From positions 62,001-126,000 of the forward strand of contig JADGDE010000007.1 in assembly GCA_016745035.1 (NCBI GenBank): a stretch of 64,000 nucleotides of DNA. Reading direction: 5' to 3'. The stretch's first letter is position 1. Each line of letters starts with the position of its first letter. The position numbers and the translations under genes are program-made. Below the pieces are notes generated by a model, which saw only the letters and a program-made list of their open reading frames with translations, searched no databases and had not been told where the DNA came from. This document shows, piece by piece, positions 58,004-64,000 of the stretch. This DNA comes from Thiotrichales bacterium (GTDB taxonomy: Bacteria > Pseudomonadota > Gammaproteobacteria > Beggiatoales > Beggiatoaceae).

Positions 58004-60829
58004 ATGTCAGCGAGCAACGCGGCAACTGATGCCGATGTGATTCTCAGTGAAAGCCAATTACTACAACGCACCTTACAGGGGCGAGTGAAATTATTGGGTG
58101 AACTCCTCAGCCAAGTGATTAAAGAACAAGCAGGTGAAAGCCTTGCCAATCACATTCAGACCTTGCACGAGGGCTTTGCTAAACTCCACCAAAATACAGA
58201 CGGTGGACAAGACAAACAGCGGCAAAAATTGCTGGATTTAATTGCCAGTTTTGATGCCGATACCCTGACCGCCGTGGTGCGTGCCTCTAATTTGTATTTT
58301 AACTTGGTCAATGCCGCCGAGGAAGAATACCTCCACGAACACAAACAAAGCCAAGGCTGGCAAGAGTCGTTTGATGTCTGTTTTGAAGACTTAAAACAAC
58401 AAAGCCTCTCGAATGATGCGGTGCAAGATTTATTCAATAAAATCACCTACACCCCCGTATTGACCGCGCATCCGACTGAATCGCGCCGCCATTCGGTACA
58501 AGTGATTTTGCGCGATATGTTCGCCGAACTGCAAAACGTCAGCTATCAGCATTTGCAAGATGGGCTGCCCGAAGAGCGCCGTGGGGCTTTATTGCGCCAT
58601 ATTCGTCACTTGTGGTTTACCAACGAACTGCGTCCCAACCGCTTGCGGGTCAAGGACGAAATTAAAAACAGTTTACAGTTTTATCACAACAGCTTGTTTA
58701 AGGCTGTGCCAGCTTATTATCGTGAAGCTGAGACAGCGCTGGAAAAATATTATCCTGATGCCGACATCGACATTCCGAAACTGATGCACTTTGGCACCTG
58801 GATTGGCGGCGACCGTGATGGTAATCCTAACGTCACCACCGATGTCACCGTCATGGCATTGCGTACCAAACACCAAACCATCATCCAGCTTTATTTGGAT
58901 AAAATGCAAGAATTGCGGACTTATTTGGCGCACTCGCAACAATTTGCCCGCTTTAGCCCAGCGCTCAAAGAAAGCATTGCCAAAGACCAAAGCGAGTTCC
59001 CACAAGACGTGGTCGATGGTGCGGCGTATCATTTTGATTACCAGCCTTATCGCCACAAACTCCATTACATCAAACTGCGTTTACAAATGCGTTTAGATGC
59101 CGTGCAAGCGGGTCTCGATGGTGAAGAAGTCCATGTCCCCGAACAAGCCTATAAAGTCTCCGGTGAAATGGTGGATGATTTACGTTTGATTCAACAATCA
59201 CTCGATGCCAATGGTGATAGTGATACCGCGCATTCCTTGTTGCAAGACGTGATTCGCTTGGTCGAAACCTTTGGTTTTCATCTGGCAAAACTCGATTTAC
59301 GCCAAGAATCCACCCGCCACTCTGAGGCAATGGATGAGATTCTCAAAACCGCTGGCACAGAAAACGACTACCTGGCCAAAAACGAAGACCAACGCATCGC
59401 CTTATTGCTTGAGTTACTCGAAAGCGAGCCTTTAGATGTGGATGCCAGCGCCTTAAGTGGCAATACCCGTGACGTATTGGATTTATTCCTCGAGATTGCC
59501 AATATTCGCCGCGAAATCAGCCGCAATGCTTTTGGCAGCTATATCATCTCGATGGCGCACCATGCCAGCCATATCCTCGAAGTCTTGGTATTGGCGCATC
59601 AAGCCCGTTTGGTACACCGCACTGAAGCAGGCGACTGGCATTGTCATTTACAAGTCACACCGCTATTTGAAACCGTTGCCGATTTGAAATGCTGCGAAAC
59701 CGTGATGCAGCAATTGTTTGATACGCCGCTGTATTTAGCGATTTTGCGTGGGCAAGACAATATGCAAGAAATCATGCTCGGCTATTCGGACTCGGCTAAA
59801 GATGGCGGCATGTTAGCAGCGCATTGGCAATTGTACGAAGCGCAAAAACGCCTCAATACTTTGGCAGCAGAACGCGATGTCACCCTGCGCTTATTCCACG
59901 GTCGTGGCGGCACAGTTGGACGCGGTGGCGGTCCAACTCACCAAGCGATTATGGCGCAACCGCCTCAGAGTGTGAATGGGGAAATTAAAATCACCGAACA
60001 AGGCGAAATCATTGCGTTTAAATACAGCTATCCGCAAACTGCTGTTTATGAACTCACCAATGGCACAACGGCGCTGATTACCGCAACGCAATCCACCGAT
60101 AAATCCAGCCCACAATGTGAAGAATTCGGCAATAGCATGAAGGATTTAGCTGCATTGGCTGAAACTGCATACCGGGATTTAACCGAAAACACCGAAGGCT
60201 TTATCGACTATTTCTACGATGCCACGCCAGTGAATGAAATCGCCAAACTCAACATCGGCTCGCGCCCCAGTCACCGGAAAAAAGGCGACCGTAGCAAATC
60301 CTCGGTACGGGCGATTGCATGGGTGTTCGCTTGGTCACAAGCCCGCCACACCTTGCCTGCATGGTATGGCATTGGCACAGCTTTAGAAAAATGGCGCGAG
60401 AATAACGCCGACGGTTTGGCACATTTGCAAAGCATGTATAAAAACTGGCCATTTTTCCATAACTTGCTTAACAACGTGCAAATCTCTCTATTAAAATCTA
60501 ATATTGAGTTAGCCAAAGACTATGCCGAACTCTCGGAAAACCCAGAGCAAGGACAACACATCTTTGCACTGGTTAAAGCCGAGCATCAGCGCTGTATGCA
60601 GCAAATGCAAGACTTGATTGGCGAGGGACAATTGCGCGATGAAAACTATAACCAAACCCGGGTTAAAGCTGAGCGCGATCCGTATTTAGAGCCACTACAC
60701 CAAATCCAATTGGTGCTGTTAAAACGCTCACGGGCGCTAGAAGCCCAAGGCAAAGACAGTAGCGAATGGCAGCAGCCGTTATTGCGTACGATTAATGCCA
60801 TTGCGGGCGGGATGCGCAATACGGGTTAG
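58004..60829 (+). CDS. ppc: Phosphoenolpyruvate carboxylase
   Basis: 941 residues, making oxaloacetate from PEP and bicarbonate. Visible are LTAHPTESRR with the catalytic His, GGDRDGNPNVT, KLDLRQES, FHGRGGTVGRGGGPTHQAI and GSRPSHRKKGDRSKSSVRAI. The C-terminus ends in the usual NAIAGGMRNTG. The ATG at 58004, with AAGGA upstream, is 4 bp after the tgt stop; an earlier in-frame ATG lies within tgt. Confidence 0.95.
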   Translation: MSASNAATDADVILSESQLLQRTLQGRVKLLGELLSQVIKEQAGESLANHIQTLHEGFAKLHQNTDGGQDKQRQKLLDLIASFDADTLTAVVRASNLYFNLVNAAEEEYLHEHKQSQGWQESFDVCFEDLKQQSLSNDAVQDLFNKITYTPVLTAHPTESRRHSVQVILRDMFAELQNVSYQHLQDGLPEERRGALLRHIRHLWFTNELRPNRLRVKDEIKNSLQFYHNSLFKAVPAYYREAETALEKYYPDADIDIPKLMHFGTWIGGDRDGNPNVTTDVTVMALRTKHQTIIQLYLDKMQELRTYLAHSQQFARFSPALKESIAKDQSEFPQDVVDGAAYHFDYQPYRHKLHYIKLRLQMRLDAVQAGLDGEEVHVPEQAYKVSGEMVDDLRLIQQSLDANGDSDTAHSLLQDVIRLVETFGFHLAKLDLRQESTRHSEAMDEILKTAGTENDYLAKNEDQRIALLLELLESEPLDVDASALSGNTRDVLDLFLEIANIRREISRNAFGSYIISMAHHASHILEVLVLAHQARLVHRTEAGDWHCHLQVTPLFETVADLKCCETVMQQLFDTPLYLAILRGQDNMQEIMLGYSDSAKDGGMLAAHWQLYEAQKRLNTLAAERDVTLRLFHGRGGTVGRGGGPTHQAIMAQPPQSVNGEIKITEQGEIIAFKYSYPQTAVYELTNGTTALITATQSTDKSSPQCEEFGNSMKDLAALAETAYRDLTENTEGFIDYFYDATPVNEIAKLNIGSRPSHRKKGDRSKSSVRAIAWVFAWSQARHTLPAWYGIGTALEKWRENNADGLAHLQSMYKNWPFFHNLLNNVQISLLKSNIELAKDYAELSENPEQGQHIFALVKAEHQRCMQQMQDLIGEGQLRDENYNQTRVKAERDPYLEPLHQIQLVLLKRSRALEAQGKDSSEWQQPLLRTINAIAGGMRNTG

Positions 60830-60836
60830 CTTCAAA

Positions 60837-60862
60837 ATGTGCCAAGTATTTACTTGGCACAT
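60837..60862. terminator. Perfect 12-bp hairpin between ppc and the ATPase operon
   Basis: ATGTGCCAAGTA and TACTTGGCACAT are separated by two bases. It lies 7 bp after the ppc stop and 12 bp before the next start. No T-run follows, so termination may be partial, leaving some read-through into the defence-like operon. Confidence 0.55.
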
Positions 60863-60874
60863 ATAGGAAATATC

Positions 60875-62173
60875 ATGAAATTATTAGAAATATCCATTGC
60901 AGGCTATAAATCTTTAGCTGAAGAACAAAGTATTGCTTTCAAACCCTTAACGATTCTTGCTGGTGGCAATAGTGGCGGTAAATCTAGTTTTATGCAACCT
61001 TTGTTGATGATGAAGCAAACGCTGGAATCTTCTTTTGATCCGGGAGCATTATTAATTCAAGGAGAACATGTTAAATTTAACGATATCAATCAGTTTTTTT
61101 CTAAAATAGGGAAAAAACAAGCCTCTTCTTTTTTTATCAAATTCAAATATGAAAATAATAGAGAAGTAACATTATGTTATAAGAAAACTAAAAAAATAGG
61201 AGTAAAAATAGACTGTATGTTAATTAATGGGGAATTTTTTAAAAATTTTAAAATAAAAGAAAACATAAAATTTAGTGATAACGATGATATTTCTAAACAC
61301 CCCAGAATATTATCATATAAATCTATAGATAAAGGATTCAATATAAAAGTTTATAGAGATAAATGTTTATTGAAAATAAAGCTAATATTTAATAAGCGCA
61401 TGTTAAACATGGAATTGCCTTTTATTAATTTTCAAACTATCAGTGATTTATGTGAAAATATTATCCATTTACCTGGGTTAAGAGATAATCCTGAACGAAC
61501 ATACCCATTTACAGCCACTATTAATCAATTTCCCGGATACTTTCCTGAATATACGGCAAGTATTATTGAAAACTGGAAAACCACCGAGGCTGGAAAAAAT
61601 AAAATAATAGAATTAAGTAAAAATTTATCCTATATTGGCTTAGCCTCATCAATCAATACACACCCAATTGATGATGCCAATATAGAAATATTAGTATCAA
61701 AAAATATCAGCACACAAAAAAATAAAAAACCAGATTTAGTAAGCATTGCTGATGTTGGGCTTGGTGTTTCTCAAATACTCCCCATTCTTACCGCTTTATT
61801 GGTCGCTAAACGCAATCAAGTCGTGTATATAGAACAACCCGAAATTCACTTGCATCCACGTGCCCAAGTTGCTTTTGCTAAACCTTTAATTGATGCGGCT
61901 AATCGCGGTGTGATTGTCGTGGTCGAAACACATAGCTCATTATTACTCAGAGGCATCCAAACTGCCGTTGCTAAAGCTGAGATAAAATCTAAAAACACCT
62001 CTTTAAATTGGTTTAATAAAAATGATAAGGGAATCACTCATATTAGCAGTACAACTTTAGATAAAAATGGAGCTTTTGGGGATTTCCCTGAAGATTTTGA
62101 TGATATTAATTTAGATGCAGAACAAGCCTACTTGGATGCTGTCGAGGAAAATTATGCCAAAAAAGCGGGATAA
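60875..62173 (+). CDS. AAA_15-type ATPase, first gene of a defence-like operon
   Basis: 432 residues from ATG 60875 (AGGAAA upstream). Walker A GGNSGGKS is at residues 30-37. The typical DPGALLIQGEHVKFNDINQF follows. The SMC-like second half has VSQILPILTALL, YIEQPEIHLHP (Walker B), VVETHSS and the C-terminal NGAFGDFPEDFDDI. The middle third is much more AT-rich than the conserved ends. It is related to the ATPase at 6650-7759. It overlaps the next gene by 20 bp and probably controls it. Confidence 0.85.
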   Translation: MKLLEISIAGYKSLAEEQSIAFKPLTILAGGNSGGKSSFMQPLLMMKQTLESSFDPGALLIQGEHVKFNDINQFFSKIGKKQASSFFIKFKYENNREVTLCYKKTKKIGVKIDCMLINGEFFKNFKIKENIKFSDNDDISKHPRILSYKSIDKGFNIKVYRDKCLLKIKLIFNKRMLNMELPFINFQTISDLCENIIHLPGLRDNPERTYPFTATINQFPGYFPEYTASIIENWKTTEAGKNKIIELSKNLSYIGLASSINTHPIDDANIEILVSKNISTQKNKKPDLVSIADVGLGVSQILPILTALLVAKRNQVVYIEQPEIHLHPRAQVAFAKPLIDAANRGVIVVVETHSSLLLRGIQTAVAKAEIKSKNTSLNWFNKNDKGITHISSTTLDKNGAFGDFPEDFDDINLDAEQAYLDAVEENYAKKAG

Positions 62174-62699
62174 ATGGGTGATTGATGCAGATATTGTTCG
62201 CTCTGCTGGGAAAAGTGAGCATCCCAGATCAAAATCTTGTCGTTTATTTTTACAAGAAATCAAAAATCAAGAAAATTGTTATTTATGTATGGATAGTACT
62301 TTATCGCTAGAGTGGCATAAGCATAAATCAGTTTTTTCTATACGTTGGTATGCCAGTATGGTAGCTAAAAAACGAATAATACATATTAAAGAATCTCCAT
62401 TTTCTTTTGAGGAAAAAATTAAAAATTCAGATAATTTGACTAAAAACCAAAAAAAGGCTGCATTAAAAGATGTTCATCTCATCAATATCGCCACAAAATG
62501 TAATAAAAAAATTGCGTCAGGCGATGATACAGCAAAAAATATTTATATCATATTATCTAATAATAATACTGAACTTAAAAAAATTATTTGGCTTAATCCA
62601 ATAATAGAACATGAAGCCGTTATTTCTTATTTAAAAAACAAGCATAATCTTAATAGAAGCTGGTATTTATCACAATCAAATAGGTTTTTTAATGTCTGA
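62154..62699 (+). CDS. PIN-like nuclease domain protein, putative effector
   Basis: 181 residues from ATG 62154, inside the end of the ATPase gene; an earlier ATG at 62115 is deeper in that gene. Acidic residues sit as expected for a PIN-like fold: WVIDADIV (D11, D13), LEW (E53), LKDVHLINIA (D106) and ASGDDTAK (D124/D125). PIN enzymes cut RNA using such a cluster. The overlap with the ATPase suggests the ATPase restrains or triggers a toxic RNase. This assignment rests on motifs only. It overlaps the next gene by 8 bp. Confidence 0.65.
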   Translation: MPKKRDKWVIDADIVRSAGKSEHPRSKSCRLFLQEIKNQENCYLCMDSTLSLEWHKHKSVFSIRWYASMVAKKRIIHIKESPFSFEEKIKNSDNLTKNQKKAALKDVHLINIATKCNKKIASGDDTAKNIYIILSNNNTELKKIIWLNPIIEHEAVISYLKNKHNLNRSWYLSQSNRFFNV

Positions 62700-63678
62700 A
62701 CACTTCTTAACAGAGATAGAAATAAAAAATTTTAAATGCTTTGAGCAGTTTAAAACTGAGGGTTTTGGACGGGTTAATTTAATTTCTGGTAAAAATAATG
62801 TGGGTAAAACGGCTTTGATGGAGGCTTGTTATATTAATGTTCACACAAAAGATGTAAATAGTTTTTTCACAAGTTTGGCGGGCATTAAAATAAAACGTGA
62901 AAAATTAAATATTTTTTACAAAAGTGTGACTGAAAGTTCTAAAAAAATAATTAAGACATACTTACCTGAGTTCCTAGAAAAAACTAACGAAATTATATCC
63001 TCATCAAATAAAAATATAGTATCCTATAAAATAAAAGAAGAACAAGGAATTAAATCTTATATGTTTTCCATTAATGAAAAAAACATAATGATAAATATAA
63101 AAGATTTTTCATTTCAGATGAATGGTATGGAACATATTTTATTTATTGATAACTTTGGTTTTGGTTATGCGCAAACAATAGGTAATTTTTCATCTATACA
63201 AAAAAAAGATGATGAAAAGTTTTTAGACAAAATATTAAATAACTTCGATTCTTCTATAGAAACATTTAAAATTATTGATGAAAAACCACAATGTAAAAAA
63301 GATGGGGAATATTTAGAAATAACAGAACTTGGCGACGGTGTACGTCATATCATTTCCATGGTAACAGCCCTTTATAAAACAGAAAATGGCTACCTCTTCA
63401 TCGACGAAATCGACAACGGCATTTACTATCAACAACTAGATAATCTCTGGGAATTTATCCTCAAGTTTTCTAAACAACTTAATGTCCAAGTATTTGCCAC
63501 CACTCACTCCAAGGAATGCATAGACGCTTATTATCGAGCAGCAAAAAAACTCCAAGAGCAAGACATCAGCTATATTTTAATGAAACAACTCAAAGACGGT
63601 GAGATAAAAGCCCGTGTATATGATTATGAAGCCTTAGATAACAGCATGGAGCAAGCGCATGAAGTTCGGGGCTTGTGA
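62692..63678 (+). CDS. AAA_15/AAA_21 ATPase, OLD-like, second ATPase of the operon
   Basis: 328 residues. EIKNFKCFEQF leads into Walker A GKNNVGKT (33-40). After a Lys/Ile-rich AT-biased middle come ELGDGVRHIISMVTALY (signature-like), YLFIDEIDNGIYY (Walker B) and VFATTHSKECIDAY (switch His). It is followed 2 bp downstream by a TOPRIM/DUF3226 gene. This ATPase-TOPRIM pairing resembles OLD nucleases split in two and systems such as PARIS (AriA/AriB). Confidence 0.85.
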   Translation: MSEHFLTEIEIKNFKCFEQFKTEGFGRVNLISGKNNVGKTALMEACYINVHTKDVNSFFTSLAGIKIKREKLNIFYKSVTESSKKIIKTYLPEFLEKTNEIISSSNKNIVSYKIKEEQGIKSYMFSINEKNIMINIKDFSFQMNGMEHILFIDNFGFGYAQTIGNFSSIQKKDDEKFLDKILNNFDSSIETFKIIDEKPQCKKDGEYLEITELGDGVRHIISMVTALYKTENGYLFIDEIDNGIYYQQLDNLWEFILKFSKQLNVQVFATTHSKECIDAYYRAAKKLQEQDISYILMKQLKDGEIKARVYDYEALDNSMEQAHEVRGL

Positions 63679-63680
63679 GC

Positions 63681-64000
63681 ATGTGTAGTGTTGGAATTGC
63701 TGTTGAGGGAAAGTCGGATAGGAAATTTTTAGAAAAATTACTCGACGATTTAGCATTTAATCAAAACGATGTGCGTTTTTACCACATAGGCAATAAATCC
63801 AATTTTTTTAAACCTGACTATAAACGCCATACGGAACTAAAAGAAGATATAGAATTTGAAGAAATTAAGAAAGTCTTGTTTGTTATTGATGCTGATAATA
63901 AACGAGATAATCAGCGCTATGGTGGCTATGAAAATACCCAAAACGAATTAGAAAAACTTATCTCAGCATTGGGTTTAGAAACTTACATAGACACGTTTAT
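63681..64000 (+). CDS. TOPRIM/DUF3226-like protein (3' end outside window)
   Basis: 106 codons are visible. The N-terminus has VEGKSDRKFLEKLLDD with the TOPRIM Glu (E9), and later KVLFVIDADN with the DxD pair (D70, D72), followed by an N-E-L-E-K segment as in DUF3226 proteins. TOPRIM domains of this type act as nucleases or nuclease-like effectors beside OLD-like ATPases. The ATG is 2 bp after the ATPase stop. Confidence 0.75.
   Translation, partial: MCSVGIAVEGKSDRKFLEKLLDDLAFNQNDVRFYHIGNKSNFFKPDYKRHTELKEDIEFEEIKKVLFVIDADNKRDNQRYGGYENTQNELEKLISALGLETYIDTF

Overview
This is a chromosomal window from a mid-GC gammaproteobacterium. The housekeeping genes (gyrB, rlmD, tpx, aroA, mfd, aroK, rnt, pyrC, accA, tgt, ppc) are all of gammaproteobacterial type. 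The many insertion remnants, small palindromic repeats, very large secreted proteins and defence-type ATPases would suit a Thiotrichales/Beggiatoa-like lineage, but that placement is an inference from gene content only.

Layout. 1-2.2 kb: an AAA ATPase and the start of a membrane protein carrying a hexanucleotide (Ala-Gly/Ala-Val) repeat tract. 2.3-5.7 kb: a probable zinc-starvation cluster (DUF1826, FtsX-type ABC transporter, DUF3299 lipoprotein) with a good Zur-box palindrome. 5.7-8.9 kb: a three-gene DUF262 / DUF3696-type ATPase / unknown-protein operon that looks like a defence module. 9.1-12.7 kb: a large secreted FG-GAP repeat protein. 12.9-26 kb: core genes (TVP38-like protein, acyltransferase, thiO, gyrB, rlmD, tpx, aroA, a glycosyltransferase, mfd). 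26-38.8 kb: an accessory zone. It holds a hydrolase-thioredoxin fusion, a second divergent copy of the mfd 3' end, a restriction-modification system whose cytosine methylase is split in two like M.AquI, a 1267-residue secreted protein flanked by inverted copies of a small mobile element, a shattered CNNM-domain gene, tandem duplications and recurring GGACACCCAC-type repeats. 38.8-46.6 kb: a PhoX-like protein, a GAPDH of the ArsJ-associated type, an IS1-family remnant, a bacterial CLCA-like metalloprotease/VWA protein, and a slipin. 46.7-47.6 kb: an odd minus-strand tRNA cluster with almost no spacers, including two tRNAs with anticodon AUU and several reduced tRNA-like elements, next to a strong promoter, a 46-codon leaderless ORF and terminators. 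47.7-60.8 kb: core genes (aroK, rnt, pyrC, dynamin-like GTPase, accA, glycerate kinase, a PAS/GGDEF protein, tgt, ppc). 60.9 kb to the edge: a tightly overlapping operon of two ATPase-effector pairs (AAA + PIN-like; AAA + TOPRIM/DUF3226), probably defence.

A family of miniature transposable elements (terminal repeats near CTGATGTTACGCAAAGG, flanked by 7-9 bp direct repeats) occurs at least five times, plus fragments, and brackets two of the large secreted-protein genes. The most notable items are the right-end four-gene operon, the tRNA cluster, the miniature elements and their cargo, the split methylase, and the duplicated mfd end. No rRNA gene or CRISPR array was seen.
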